Shown: positions 28,571 to 37,829 of the stretch, piece after piece | Numbering within the stretch: the stretch's first letter is position 1 | Layout: every line of letters starts with the position of its first letter | From: Janibacter melonis | Lineage (GTDB): Bacteria > Actinomycetota > Actinomycetes > Actinomycetales > Dermatophilaceae | Assembly: GCF_020567375.1 (NCBI RefSeq) | Contig: NZ_JAJBZM010000001.1 | Location: 851,935 to 915,934, forward strand | Reading direction: 5' to 3' | DNA: 64,000 nucleotides | Notes under the pieces: generated by a model | What the model was told of the DNA's origin: nothing | What the model saw: only the letters and a program-made list of their open reading frames with translations | The model's database searches: none | Made by a program: the position numbers and the translations under genes

Positions 28571-31150
28571 TCAGGCGTTGGTCACGAGACCCATCGAGGA
28601 CTGGAAGGCCATGTGCTCGTGCGTGGGCAGCACGCGCACCGTGTAGCCGAACTGGCCGGTGGTCTCGATGGCGACCGACCCGGCGTACTTCGCCGTGCCG
28701 TTGTCGTAGCGCTCGACGAAGGACAACGAGCTCGCGGTCCAGTCCGAGATGTCGTCCGTGGCGATGGCCGCGGTGCCTGTGACGACCTGGACGTCGACGT
28801 CCTGCGGGTCGAGCCCGTCGAGCGAGACGTAGGCGTCGACGTGGAGGGTCTCGCCGACCTGCGGGTCGTCGGACAGGCCGCTGGCCTCGACGTGGTCGAC
28901 GCTCAGCTTCGGCCAGGCGGCGCGCACCTTGCCCTTGTAAGCGGCGAGGTCACGAGCACCGGCGTGGCCGTCGGCGCTCACGGCGGCGTTGCCCCGAGCC
29001 GTCGGCGTGTAGAGCCGCTCGGTGTAGTCGCGGACCATGCGGGTGGCGAGGACCTTCGGGCCGAGGGTGCTCAGCGTGTGGCGCAGCATCTCCAGCCAGC
29101 GCACGGGCAGGCCCTGCTCGTCGCGGTCGTAGAAGATCGGGGCGACGTGCTTCTCGACGAGGTCGTAGAGCGCGGCGGCCTCGATGTCGTCACGACGGTC
29201 GGGGTCCTCGACGCCGTCGGCCGTCGGGATCGCCCAGCCGTTCTCGCCGTCGAACCACTCGTCCCACCAGCCGTCGAGGATCGAGAGGTTGAGACCGCCG
29301 TTGAGCGCGGCCTTCATGCCCGACGTGCCGCAGGCCTCGAAGGGGCGCAGCGGGTTGTTGAGCCAGACGTCGCAGCCCGGGTAGAGGTCCTTGGCCATCG
29401 CGATGTCGTAGTTGGGCAGGAAGACGATGCGGTCGCGGACCTCGGGGTCGTCGGCGAAGCGGACCATCTGCTGGATGAGCTGCTTGCCCGTCTCGTCGGC
29501 GGGGTGGGACTTGCCGGCGATGACGAGCTGGATCGGGCGCTCGGGGTGGGTGAGCAGGGCCTTGAGCCGCTGCGGGTCGCGCAGCATGAGCGTGAGGCGC
29601 TTGTACGTCGGCACGCGTCGGGCGAAGCCGATCGTCAGCACGTCGGGGTCGAGCACCGAGGTGGTCCACCCGAGCTCGGCCTCGCTCGCGCCGCGCTTGA
29701 GCCAGCTCGAGCGCAGCCGGCGGCGAGCCTCGTCGACGAGCTGCTGGCGCATCTCGCGCTTCGTCGCCCAGACGCGGTCGCCGGGGATCGCGCCGATCTC
29801 GGACCAGCGGTCGCCCGTCTCGAGGTCGGCGCCGCCGATGTGCTCGCGGGCGAGGTCGAAGACCCGGTCGTCGACCCAGGTCGGCGCGTGGACGCCGTTG
29901 GTGATCGAGGTGATCGGCACCTCGACGTCGTCGAAGCCCGGCCACAGCCCGTCGAACATCTCGCGGGAGACGACGCCGTGCAGCTGGGACACGCCGTTGG
30001 CGCGCTCGGCCATCCGCAGGCCCATGACCGCCATGTTGAAGACGCCGCGGCTGCCGCCCTCGTAGGTCTCGGCGCCGAGCTCGAGGAGACGCTCGGTGGG
30101 CACGCCCGGCAGGGCCTGCTCGCCGCCGAGGTAGAGCTCGACGAGCGAGGCGTCGAAGCGGTCGATGCCCGCGGGGACGGGGGTGTGGGTCGTGAAGACC
30201 ATGCCGGACTTCGTCGCCTCCATCGCCTCGTCGAAGGTCATCGAGCCCTGCTGGGTGAGCTCGCTGATCCGCTCGACGCCGAGGAAGCCGGCGTGGCCCT
30301 CGTTCGTGTGGAAGACCTCGGGCGCGGGGGCGCCGGTGAGCCGGGACCAGGCGCGCAGGGCGCGGACCCCGCCGATGCCCAGGAGCATCTCCTGCTGCAG
30401 GCGCTGCTCGCCGCCGCCGCCGTAGAGCCGGTTGGTCACCTGGCGCATCGCGTCGTCGTTGCCCTGGACGTCGCTGTCGAGCAGCAGGAGGGGCACGCGG
30501 CCGACCTGGGCGCGCCACACGTGGGCGTGCAGCTCGCGGCCGTGCGGCATCGCCAGGGTGATCGTCACGGGGGTGCCGTCGTCCTCGCGCAGGAGCGAGA
30601 GCGGCAGGCCCTGCGGGTCGAGCACGGGGTAGTCCTCGCGCTGCCAGCCGTCGGCGTTGAGGGACTGCTTGAAGTAGCCGGTCTTGTAGAAGAGCCCGAC
30701 GCCGACGATCGGCACGCCGAGGTCGCTCGCGGCCTTGAGGTGGTCGCCGGCGAGGATGCCCAGACCACCGGAGTACTGCGGCAGCACCTCGGTGATGCCG
30801 TACTCCGGGCTGAAGTAGGCGATGGCGCTCGGCGCGCCCTCGGTGCGCTCGGCGTACTCCTGGTACCACTGGCGCGACCCGAGGTAGCGGTCGAGGTCGG
30901 CCTTGGCCTCCTGGACCCGCAGGACGAAGGCGGGGTCCTCGGCGAGCGCGCGGAGCTCGGCCGGGCTGAGGGCGGAGAGCAGCCGGACCGGGTCGCGGCG
31001 CACGCTGTCCCAGCGCGCGGGGTCGATGCTCGCGAACAGCTCGCGGGCGGGGCTGTACCAGCTCCACCGCAAGTTGGTCGCGATCTCGCCCAGGGCGGCG
31101 ATCGGCTCGGGCAGGACGGTACGGACGCTGAAACGACGGATGGCCTTCAC
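28571..31150 (-). CDS. glgP: Alpha-glucan phosphorylase (GT35, DUF3417-containing type)
   Basis: 859 aa. It releases glucose-1-phosphate from alpha-1,4-glucan. The N-terminus (KAIRRFSVRTVLPEPIAALGEIATNLRWSWYSPARELFASID) is the DUF3417 region of the TIGR02094-type phosphorylases found in actinobacteria; EYGITEVLPQYSGGLGILAGDHLKAASDLG and the PLP-Lys block EACGTSGMKAALNGGLNLS are intact. The GTG start at 31150 matches the family N-terminus. It is divergent from glgE. Depending on context, such enzymes degrade glycogen or trim glucans made by GlgE. Confidence 0.93.
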   Translation of the reverse strand: MKAIRRFSVRTVLPEPIAALGEIATNLRWSWYSPARELFASIDPARWDSVRRDPVRLLSALSPAELRALAEDPAFVLRVQEAKADLDRYLGSRQWYQEYAERTEGAPSAIAYFSPEYGITEVLPQYSGGLGILAGDHLKAASDLGVPIVGVGLFYKTGYFKQSLNADGWQREDYPVLDPQGLPLSLLREDDGTPVTITLAMPHGRELHAHVWRAQVGRVPLLLLDSDVQGNDDAMRQVTNRLYGGGGEQRLQQEMLLGIGGVRALRAWSRLTGAPAPEVFHTNEGHAGFLGVERISELTQQGSMTFDEAMEATKSGMVFTTHTPVPAGIDRFDASLVELYLGGEQALPGVPTERLLELGAETYEGGSRGVFNMAVMGLRMAERANGVSQLHGVVSREMFDGLWPGFDDVEVPITSITNGVHAPTWVDDRVFDLAREHIGGADLETGDRWSEIGAIPGDRVWATKREMRQQLVDEARRRLRSSWLKRGASEAELGWTTSVLDPDVLTIGFARRVPTYKRLTLMLRDPQRLKALLTHPERPIQLVIAGKSHPADETGKQLIQQMVRFADDPEVRDRIVFLPNYDIAMAKDLYPGCDVWLNNPLRPFEACGTSGMKAALNGGLNLSILDGWWDEWFDGENGWAIPTADGVEDPDRRDDIEAAALYDLVEKHVAPIFYDRDEQGLPVRWLEMLRHTLSTLGPKVLATRMVRDYTERLYTPTARGNAAVSADGHAGARDLAAYKGKVRAAWPKLSVDHVEASGLSDDPQVGETLHVDAYVSLDGLDPQDVDVQVVTGTAAIATDDISDWTASSLSFVERYDNGTAKYAGSVAIETTGQFGYTVRVLPTHEHMAFQSSMGLVTNA

Positions 31151-31269
31151 ACCCCGAAGGGTAAGCGCACGGGCTCCCCCTTCGCCAGGTTCTTGCAAAC
31201 GATGACGTGACCTTGCAGGTCACGGCGATGCACCTGCCCCTTCCCTCGTCCGTGCTCCCACCGGGCCGG

Positions 31270-31275
31270 TAGCGT
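31270..31275 (+). promoter_or_regulatory. Leaderless -10 of the glgE-mak-glgB operon
   Basis: TAGCGT, 7 bases before the GTG at 31283, with no ribosome binding site. The same hexamer precedes the SDR gene at 48296. Confidence 0.55.
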
Positions 31276-31282
31276 CGCGACG

Positions 31283-33358
31283 GTGAGGACCGACGCCGCA
31301 CCCGACCCCACGCCCGCCACGACCTCGCGCCTGCGCGTGCCACGCAGCCAGGCGCCCCAGGTGCCGCTCGGGCGCATCCCCGTGCTCGACGTGCGCCCGT
31401 GCGTCGACCACGGCGACCGACCCGCGAAGTCGGTCGTCGACGAGCCCTTCGACGTCACCGCGACCGTCTTCCGCGAGGGCCACGACGCCGTCGCGGCGAG
31501 CGTCGTGCTCACCGACCCCGACGGGGCCGAGAGCGTGCTGCCGATGACGTGCGTCAACCCGGGCCTGAGCCACTGGGTGCGCGAGGTGAGCGCCGACCGC
31601 CCCGGCTGGTGGAGCTACCGCGTCGAGGGCTGGTCCGACCCCTGGGGCACCTGGCTGCACGACGCGACGGTGAAGATCGACGCCGGCGTCGACGAGGAGC
31701 TCATGCTCGCCGAGGGCGTCCTCGTCCTCGAGCGGGCCCTCGACGTGCCGGGCCGCTCCCCCGGCGGTCGCCAGCTCGTCCGCGAGGCCCTCGAGGCGCT
31801 CACCGCCCCCGGCGACCACAGCCCGCGTGCCCGGCTCCACGCCGCGTCGACGCCCGAGCTGCGCACCGAGCTCGAGGTGACGCTCCCCCTTCGTGAGCTC
31901 GTCACCGCCAGCGACGACCTGCCCCTGCTCGTCGAGCGCGAGCTCGCCCTCGCCGGTGGCTGGTACGAGATCTTCCCCCGCAGCGAGGGCGCCTACCTCG
32001 ACGAGGAGACGGGGCGCTGGGTCTCGGGGACCCTGCGCACCGCTGCCGAGCGCCTGCCGGCGATCGCGGGCATGGGCTTCGACGTCGTCTACCTCACCCC
32101 GATCCACCCCATCGGCACGACGGCGCGCAAGGGCCCGAACAACACCCTCGACGCCGGCCCGGAGGACCCGGGCTCGCCCTACGCCATCGGCTCCCCCGAC
32201 GGCGGGCACGACGCGATCCACCCCGACCTGGGCACCTTCGAGGACTTCGACGCCTTCGTCGCCCGGGCCCGCGAGGAGGGGCTCGAGGTCGCCCTCGACA
32301 TCGCCCTGCAGTGCTCGCCGGACCACCCGTGGGTCACCGAGCACCCCGAGTGGTTCACGACGCGCGCAGACGGCACCATCGCCTACGCCGAGAACCCGCC
32401 GAAGAAGTACCAGGACATCTACCCGGTGAACTTCGACAACGACCCGGCGGGCATCTACGCCGAGGTGCGCCGGGTCATCCAGGTGTGGGTCGACCACGGC
32501 GTCACCCTCTTCCGCGTCGACAACCCGCACACGAAGGCCGTCGAGTTCTGGCAGTGGCTCATCGCCGACGTCGCCCAGGACCACCCGGAGGTCATCTGGC
32601 TCTCGGAGGCCTTCACGAAGCCGGCGATGATGCACACCCTCGCCAAGGTCGGCTTCCAGCAGAGCTACACGTACTACGCGTGGCGCAACAGCGCCTACGA
32701 GCTCGACGAGTACCTCACCGAGCTCTCCGGCGAGTCCGCGGCCTACATGCGCCCCAGCTTCTGGCCGACGACGCACGACATCCTCACGCCGTACATGCAG
32801 TTCGGCGGACCGGCGGCGTGGAAGGTCCGTGCGGCGCTCGCCGCGACCCTCGTGCCGACGTGGGGCATCTACGCCGGCTACGAGCTCATGGAGCACGTCG
32901 CCCGCCCCGGCGCCGAGGAGCAGATCGACAACGAGAAGTACCAGTACAAGGACCGCCGCTGGTCGGACTACGAGCCCGGCGGACCGCGCGAGGGGCAGTC
33001 GCTCGCCGGGTGGCTGACGATGCTCAACCGGATCCGGCGCGACCACCCGTCGCTGCGCCTGCTGCGCAACTACCGCCGCCACCACGTCGACGACGAGAAC
33101 TTCCTCGCCTTCAGCAAGTCGCGGGCCCTGCCCGACGGGAGCACCGACACGGTGCTCGTCGTGGCCAACCTCGACCCGCACAGCACCCGCGAGTCCACGG
33201 TGCGCCTCGACATGGGCGCGCTCGGCATGGAGGGCTGGGAGCGCTTCGAGGTCGAGGACCTCGTGACCGGCGCGGTGTGGGAGTGGGGCCAGGACGCCTT
33301 CGTGCGCCTGGGCGCCGACGGCGAGCCGGTCCACGTCCTCGCGGTGCGGGGGCGCTGA
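31283..33358 (+). CDS. glgE: Alpha-1,4-glucan:maltose-1-phosphate maltosyltransferase GlgE
   Basis: 691 aa, GH13_3. It extends alpha-1,4-glucan with maltosyl units from maltose-1-phosphate. The N-terminal beta domain (DVRPCVDHGDRPAKSVVDEPFDVTATVFREGHD) and dimer insert precede the barrel; nucleophile Asp413 is in TLFRVDNPHTKAVEFW and acid/base Glu442 in VIWLSEAFTKP. FQQSYTYYAWRN and EKYQYKDRRW are GlgE-specific blocks. It starts with GTG 31283 behind a leaderless -10. Its stop overlaps the mak start (TGATG), the first link of an operon with maltokinase and branching enzyme. Confidence 0.95.
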   Translation: MRTDAAPDPTPATTSRLRVPRSQAPQVPLGRIPVLDVRPCVDHGDRPAKSVVDEPFDVTATVFREGHDAVAASVVLTDPDGAESVLPMTCVNPGLSHWVREVSADRPGWWSYRVEGWSDPWGTWLHDATVKIDAGVDEELMLAEGVLVLERALDVPGRSPGGRQLVREALEALTAPGDHSPRARLHAASTPELRTELEVTLPLRELVTASDDLPLLVERELALAGGWYEIFPRSEGAYLDEETGRWVSGTLRTAAERLPAIAGMGFDVVYLTPIHPIGTTARKGPNNTLDAGPEDPGSPYAIGSPDGGHDAIHPDLGTFEDFDAFVARAREEGLEVALDIALQCSPDHPWVTEHPEWFTTRADGTIAYAENPPKKYQDIYPVNFDNDPAGIYAEVRRVIQVWVDHGVTLFRVDNPHTKAVEFWQWLIADVAQDHPEVIWLSEAFTKPAMMHTLAKVGFQQSYTYYAWRNSAYELDEYLTELSGESAAYMRPSFWPTTHDILTPYMQFGGPAAWKVRAALAATLVPTWGIYAGYELMEHVARPGAEEQIDNEKYQYKDRRWSDYEPGGPREGQSLAGWLTMLNRIRRDHPSLRLLRNYRRHHVDDENFLAFSKSRALPDGSTDTVLVVANLDPHSTRESTVRLDMGALGMEGWERFEVEDLVTGAVWEWGQDAFVRLGADGEPVHVLAVRGR

Positions 33359-34761
33359 TGGCCACCGTCCACGACGTCACCCTCACCCCCGGCAAGGACG
33401 ACCTCGTCCTCGCCTGGGTCGGCGCCCAGCGCTGGTACCAGGCGAAGGGGCGCACCCCCCGGCTGCGCCGGCTCGACTCGTGGCGCCTCGACGACCCGGC
33501 CGGCGAGGTCGGCATCGAGACCCTCGTCTACGAGGACCTCTCCGGCGCCGACGGCGGGCCGGGCGTCACCTACCAGGTGCCCCTCACCTACCGCGGCGCC
33601 CCGCTGCCGGGGGCCGACGACGCCCTCGTCGGCGAGCTCGACCACCCCGTCCTCGGGCACCGGTGGGTCTACGACGCCCCCCACGACCCGGTCTACGTCT
33701 CCCAGCTGCTCGCCCTCGTGCGGGGCCGGGCCCAGGCGCAGGAGGGCTCGGTCTCCGACACCCCGAGGCCCGACGTCGCCGGGGCGCCGCACCCGGCGTG
33801 GACGAGCGATCCCGAGGTCGTGACCAGCTCGGTCCTGCGCGGCGAGCAGTCGAACACCTCGGTCGTCGTCGAGACCGGCGCCGAGCCGGTCATCGTCAAG
33901 ATCTTCCGCACCCTCTCCCCCGGCGACAACCCCGACGTCACCCTCCAGGGCGCGCTCGGCGCGGCGAACTGCCCGTACGTCCCCGCGACCGTCGGCCACG
34001 TCGCCGGCGCGTGGCGGGACGCCGACGGGCAGACCCACCTCGGCCACCTCGCCGTCGCCCAGGAGTACCTGCGCGGCAGCCGGGACGCGTGGCGGGTGGC
34101 GCTCGAGCGGGCGAGCTCGGGCACCCCCTTCGCCGACGAGGCCCGCGCCCTCGGGGTCGTCACGGCCGACATCCACCACACCCTCGCCCGGGTGCTGCCG
34201 ACCCGGCCGGCCGACGACGATCTCGTCGCCGCGCAGGTCTCCGGCATGCGCCGCCGGGCCTCCCTCGCCCTCGGCGAGGTGCCGGCCCTCGCCGAGCACG
34301 AGCCGGCCTTCCGCGACGTCTTCACCCGGGCCCGGGCCGCTCGCTGGCCGGCGATGCAGCGCATCCATGGCGACTACCACCTCGGCCAGGTGCTCCACGT
34401 GCCCGACCGCGGGTGGGTCGTCATCGACTTCGAGGGCGAGCCGCTGCGCCCCCTCGCCGAGCGCAACGCCCTCGACGCCCCCCTTCGCGACGTCGCGGGC
34501 ATGCTGCGCTCGATCGACTACGCGGGCGCCTCCAGCGGGCTGCCCGACGCCGAAGCGGCGGCCTGGGTGGCCGAGACCTCCCGCGCCTTCCTCGAGGGCT
34601 ACGCCGAGGCCGGGCACGACGCCCGCGACGACGCCGCCGTCCTCACCGCGCTCACCCTCGACAAGGCCCTCTACGAGGTCGTCTACGAGGCGCGCAACCG
34701 ACCGACCTGGCTCGCGATCCCCGTGCGAGCCGTGACCCGACTCCTCCAGGAGGACGTGTGA
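33358..34761 (+). CDS. mak: Maltokinase (maltose-1-phosphate forming)
   Basis: 467 aa. It phosphorylates maltose with ATP to give the GlgE substrate. The N-terminal cap domain has WVGAQRWYQAKGRTPRLRR; the kinase part has QSNTSVVVETGAEPVIVKIFR, the catalytic HGDYHLGQVLHV and VVIDFEGEPLRPLAERNA. Family members (Mak/Pep2) are 450-470 aa. In many actinobacteria mak is fused or adjacent to treS; here it is neither, so the maltose source lies outside the window. ATG overlaps the glgE stop, and the mak stop overlaps the glgB start (GTGA). Confidence 0.93.
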   Translation: MATVHDVTLTPGKDDLVLAWVGAQRWYQAKGRTPRLRRLDSWRLDDPAGEVGIETLVYEDLSGADGGPGVTYQVPLTYRGAPLPGADDALVGELDHPVLGHRWVYDAPHDPVYVSQLLALVRGRAQAQEGSVSDTPRPDVAGAPHPAWTSDPEVVTSSVLRGEQSNTSVVVETGAEPVIVKIFRTLSPGDNPDVTLQGALGAANCPYVPATVGHVAGAWRDADGQTHLGHLAVAQEYLRGSRDAWRVALERASSGTPFADEARALGVVTADIHHTLARVLPTRPADDDLVAAQVSGMRRRASLALGEVPALAEHEPAFRDVFTRARAARWPAMQRIHGDYHLGQVLHVPDRGWVVIDFEGEPLRPLAERNALDAPLRDVAGMLRSIDYAGASSGLPDAEAAAWVAETSRAFLEGYAEAGHDARDDAAVLTALTLDKALYEVVYEARNRPTWLAIPVRAVTRLLQEDV

Positions 34762-37082
34762 CCCCGATCCCCGAGTCCGCCCTGCCCGGCGCCCTGTGGG
34801 CGCTCGCGCACGGGCGGCACAGCCAGCCCCACGACGTGCTCGGCCAGCACCTGCTCGACGAGGGCCTGCAGGTCCGCGTCCTGCGCCCCCTCGCCGAGCG
34901 CGTGCGGGTCCGCTTCGAGGACGGCGTCGAGATCGACCTCGAGCACGAGGACCACGGCATCTTCGCCGGCACGCGCGCCGACGCCGAGCGCACGATGGAC
35001 TACCGCGTGCTCACGACGTGGGGCGGTCACGAGGTCGAGCAGGACGACCCGTACCGCTTCGCGCCGACGCTCGGCGACCTCGACCTCCACCTGGTCGGCG
35101 AGGGCCGCCACGAGGAGCTGTGGACCGTCCTCGGCGCGCACGTGCGCCGCTACCCCGGGCCGCTCGGCGAGGTCGAAGGGGTGAGCTTCGCCGTGTGGGC
35201 GCCGCGGGCCAAGGCGGTCAGCCTCGTCGGCGACGTCAACGGCTGGAACGAGACGGCGCACCCGATGCGCGCGCTCGGCAGCTCGGGCGTGTGGGAGCTC
35301 TTCGTGCCGGGCATGGCCGCGGGCGACCTCTACAAGTTCGCGATCCGCGGCGCCGACGACGTCGTGCGCCACAAGGCCGACCCGATGGCCCGGCGGGCCG
35401 AGGTCGCCCCGGCGACGAGCTCGGTGGTCACCGATAGCACGTACACGTGGCAGGACGAGGAGTGGTTGACGCAGCGGGCCGAGCGCAACCCGCACACCGG
35501 GCCGATGAGCATCTACGAGGTGCACCTCGGCTCGTGGCGCCAGGGGCTCAGCTATCGCGAGCTGGCCGAGCACCTCGTCAACTACGTCGCCGACCTCGGC
35601 TTCACCCACGTCGAGCTGCTGCCCGTCATGGACCACCCGTACCCGCCGTCGTGGGGCTACCACGTGACGAGCTACTACGCGCCCAACTCGCGCTTCGGCT
35701 CCCCCGACGACTTCCGCTACCTCGTCGACGCGCTGCACCAGGCCGGCATCGGGGTCATCCTCGACTGGGTCCCGGGGCACTTCGCCACCGACGAGTGGGC
35801 GCTCGTGCGCTTCGACGGCCTGCCCCTCTACGAGCACCCCGACCCGCGCAAGGGCTGGCAGCCGGACTGGGGCAGCTACGTCTTCGACTTCGGCCGGCTC
35901 GAGGTGCGCAACTTCCTCGTCGCCAACGCGCTGTACTGGCTCGAGGAGTTCCACGTCGACGGGCTGCGCGTCGACGGCGTCGCCTCGATGCTCTACCTCG
36001 ACTACAGCCGCAAGGACGGCGAGTGGGTGCCCAACGCCCACGGCGGCCGCGAGAACCTCGAGGCGATCGGGCTGCTCCAGGAGGCCAACGCGACGGCCTA
36101 CAAGCGGGTCCCCGGCGTCATCACCATCGCCGAGGAGTCGACGGCCTGGCCGGGCGTCACCCGCTCCACCGACCAGGGCGGTCTCGGCTTCGGCCTCAAG
36201 TGGAACATGGGGTGGATGAACGACTCGCTGCGCTACCTCGGCGAGGAGCCGGTCAACCGGCAGTACCACCACAACCTGCTGACCTTCGCGATGATGTACA
36301 CGTACGCGGAGAACTACCTGCTGCCGATCAGCCACGACGAGGTCGTCCACGGCAAGGGCTCGCTGCCCCGCAAGATCCCCGGCAGCGACTACGACCAGCT
36401 CGCGACGCTGCGCGCCTTCCTCGCCTACATGTGGGCCCACCCCGGCAAGCAGCTGCTCTTCATGGGCATCGAGTTCGCGCAGACGAGCGAGTGGGCGGAC
36501 GGGCGCTCGCTCGAGTGGCACCTGCTCGACCACGCGTCGCACTACCGGGTGCACAACCTCGTCAAGGAGCTCAACGCCACGTACACGGCCGGCACCGCGA
36601 TGTGGGCGCTCGACACCGAGCCGGCAGGCTTCGAGTGGCTGGACGCCGACGACAACGGCGGCAACACGCTGTCCTTCCTGCGCTTCGGCGAGCGGGACCG
36701 CACCGGTGACGTCCTCGCCGTCGCGGTGAACTTCGGCGGCGCCGACCGCGAGGTCGTCCGGCTCGGGCTGCCGCGCGGCGGCGACTGGGAGGTCGTCCTC
36801 GACACCGCCGGCTTCGACGAGCACAGCTCGCCGAGCCAGGGCGGGGTCGTCCTCACCGCGCAGGAGCACCCGTGGCAGGGGCAGCCCTGCTCGGTCGAGG
36901 TGCGCATCGCACGGCTCAGCGCGATCTACCTCCGCCCGATCGCCGCTTCCTCGGACGCGGACGCGGACGAGCGGTCCGTGGAGAGCTCCGTCGAGCCGAC
37001 CGGGACGCCGGCTCCCGTGGCCGCCGCCCCGGCGCCCCGCCCGGCCCCGGACCCGCCGATCGGCGGCGTCGGCGGCGCCTGA
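34758..37082 (+). CDS. glgB: 1,4-alpha-glucan branching enzyme GlgB
   Basis: 774 aa, GH13_9; introduces alpha-1,6 branches. N1 module (NPHDVLGQH-like: HSQPHDVLGQHLL), CBM48 (GVSFAVWAPRAKAVSLVGDVNGWN), barrel with MDHPYPPSWGYHVTSYYAPNSRFG, nucleophile Asp in VDGLRVDGVASMLYLDYSR, Glu in ITIAEESTAWPGVT and LPISHDEVVHGKGSL. The C-terminus has an extra 45 or so Ala/Pro/Glu-rich residues beyond the usual end, probably disordered. GTG 34758 overlaps the mak stop, with AGGAGGA just upstream. It completes the GlgE operon and is followed by a strong bidirectional terminator. Confidence 0.95.
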   Translation: MTPIPESALPGALWALAHGRHSQPHDVLGQHLLDEGLQVRVLRPLAERVRVRFEDGVEIDLEHEDHGIFAGTRADAERTMDYRVLTTWGGHEVEQDDPYRFAPTLGDLDLHLVGEGRHEELWTVLGAHVRRYPGPLGEVEGVSFAVWAPRAKAVSLVGDVNGWNETAHPMRALGSSGVWELFVPGMAAGDLYKFAIRGADDVVRHKADPMARRAEVAPATSSVVTDSTYTWQDEEWLTQRAERNPHTGPMSIYEVHLGSWRQGLSYRELAEHLVNYVADLGFTHVELLPVMDHPYPPSWGYHVTSYYAPNSRFGSPDDFRYLVDALHQAGIGVILDWVPGHFATDEWALVRFDGLPLYEHPDPRKGWQPDWGSYVFDFGRLEVRNFLVANALYWLEEFHVDGLRVDGVASMLYLDYSRKDGEWVPNAHGGRENLEAIGLLQEANATAYKRVPGVITIAEESTAWPGVTRSTDQGGLGFGLKWNMGWMNDSLRYLGEEPVNRQYHHNLLTFAMMYTYAENYLLPISHDEVVHGKGSLPRKIPGSDYDQLATLRAFLAYMWAHPGKQLLFMGIEFAQTSEWADGRSLEWHLLDHASHYRVHNLVKELNATYTAGTAMWALDTEPAGFEWLDADDNGGNTLSFLRFGERDRTGDVLAVAVNFGGADREVVRLGLPRGGDWEVVLDTAGFDEHSSPSQGGVVLTAQEHPWQGQPCSVEVRIARLSAIYLRPIAASSDADADERSVESSVEPTGTPAPVAAAPAPRPAPDPPIGGVGGA

Positions 37083-37098
37083 GCGACCCGCCGAGAGC

Positions 37099-37147
37099 AC
37101 GACGAAGGGGGTGACCCGGCCAGGTGCCGGGTCACCCCCTTCGTCGT
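37099..37147. terminator. Bidirectional terminator between glgB and the NlpC/P60 gene
   Basis: A perfect 22-bp stem, 37099-37120 with 37126-37147, and a 5-base loop CAGGT. The stem contains ACGACGAAGGGGGTGACCC. It lies between convergent stop codons (37082 and 37161). Confidence 0.85.
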
Positions 37148-37160
37148 GGGCGGGGTGCGC

Positions 37161-37643
37161 TCAGGAGGCGCGGAGCGTGCCGTAGCGCACGTCGGAGGTC
37201 CAGATCTTGCGCTTCTTGACCGTGGAGCCGGAGCGGGAGGCGTCGACGACGTAGCCGTTCCCCGCGTAGATGCCCATGTGGTAGGCCGGGGCGCCGAAGA
37301 AGACGAGGTCGCCCGGGCGGGCCCAGCGCTTCGAAATCGCGCGCACGGCGCGGCGCTGCTGCTCGGCGGTGCGGGGCAGGTTGGCCCCGGAGCGCTTGTC
37401 GTAGACCGTCTGGGTGAAGCCGGAGCAGTCCGCACCCGTCCACAGCGAGGTGCCGCCGTAGCGGTACGGGGTGTCGCCGACGCGGCTGTTGGCGAGCACG
37501 TAGGACTGCCAGATGTTCGAGCGCGAGGTCGTGATGTCACTGGCGGAGGCGCTCGAGGGGGCGAGCACCTCGCTCACGGCGGTGCCGGTGGCAGCCAGGG
37601 CGACGGCGGCGAGCAGGGCGGAGGTCTTGCTGAGATGGCGCAC
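37161..37643 (-). CDS. Secreted NlpC/P60 (C40) peptidoglycan hydrolase
   Basis: 160 aa. Signal peptide over about residues 1-35 (LLAAVALAATGTAVSEV, cleavage near ASA-S), then a single NlpC/P60 domain: catalytic Cys in GADCSGFTQTVYD, the ...RTAEQQRRA... helix, PGDLVFFGAPAYHMGIYAGNG with the His. The usual third polar residue is less certain (VVDASRSG). It cleaves stem peptides in cell-wall remodelling. The GTG at 37643 has no Shine-Dalgarno; the context CCCCCTGTG equals that of the secreted-protein gene at 20350. Four 11-bp-phased GTCACG repeats lie 137-175 bases upstream. Confidence 0.9.
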   Translation of the reverse strand: MRHLSKTSALLAAVALAATGTAVSEVLAPSSASASDITTSRSNIWQSYVLANSRVGDTPYRYGGTSLWTGADCSGFTQTVYDKRSGANLPRTAEQQRRAVRAISKRWARPGDLVFFGAPAYHMGIYAGNGYVVDASRSGSTVKKRKIWTSDVRYGTLRAS

Positions 37644-37779
37644 AGGGGGTCGTTTCTCACGGGGACACGGCCGGGCCGGACCGCGACGCAGCCCCCGGGA
37701 TCACCCGAGGGCTGTGCGCACGGCGCCCCCACGACCCACCCGCGAAGGGGGATCCAGGCCGCGCCGGCCGTCGTCAATG

Positions 37780-37818
37780 GTCACGGAGAGGTCACGGTGA
37801 TGTCAAGGCGAGGTCACG
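37780..37818. promoter_or_regulatory. Four GTCACG-type direct repeats at 11-bp spacing (MtrA-like operator)
   Basis: GTCACG at 37780, GTCACG at 37791, GTCAAG at 37802 and GTCACG at 37813, each exactly 11 bp apart, so all on one helix face. Known MtrA sites in actinobacteria are direct repeats of GTCAC/GTAAC-like hexamers at this period and control cell-wall hydrolase genes. The link to MtrA is inference. Confidence 0.6.
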
Positions 37819-37829
37819 ACCTCCTGTCC

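Noticed and set aside
28508-31210. 900-codon plus-strand open frame opposite glgP
   Set aside because: Shadow of glgP, running through the glgP terminator palindrome.
37644-37780. c-di-AMP riboswitch before the NlpC/P60 gene
   Set aside because: I looked for the conserved blocks in the 130-nt leader and did not find a convincing match.
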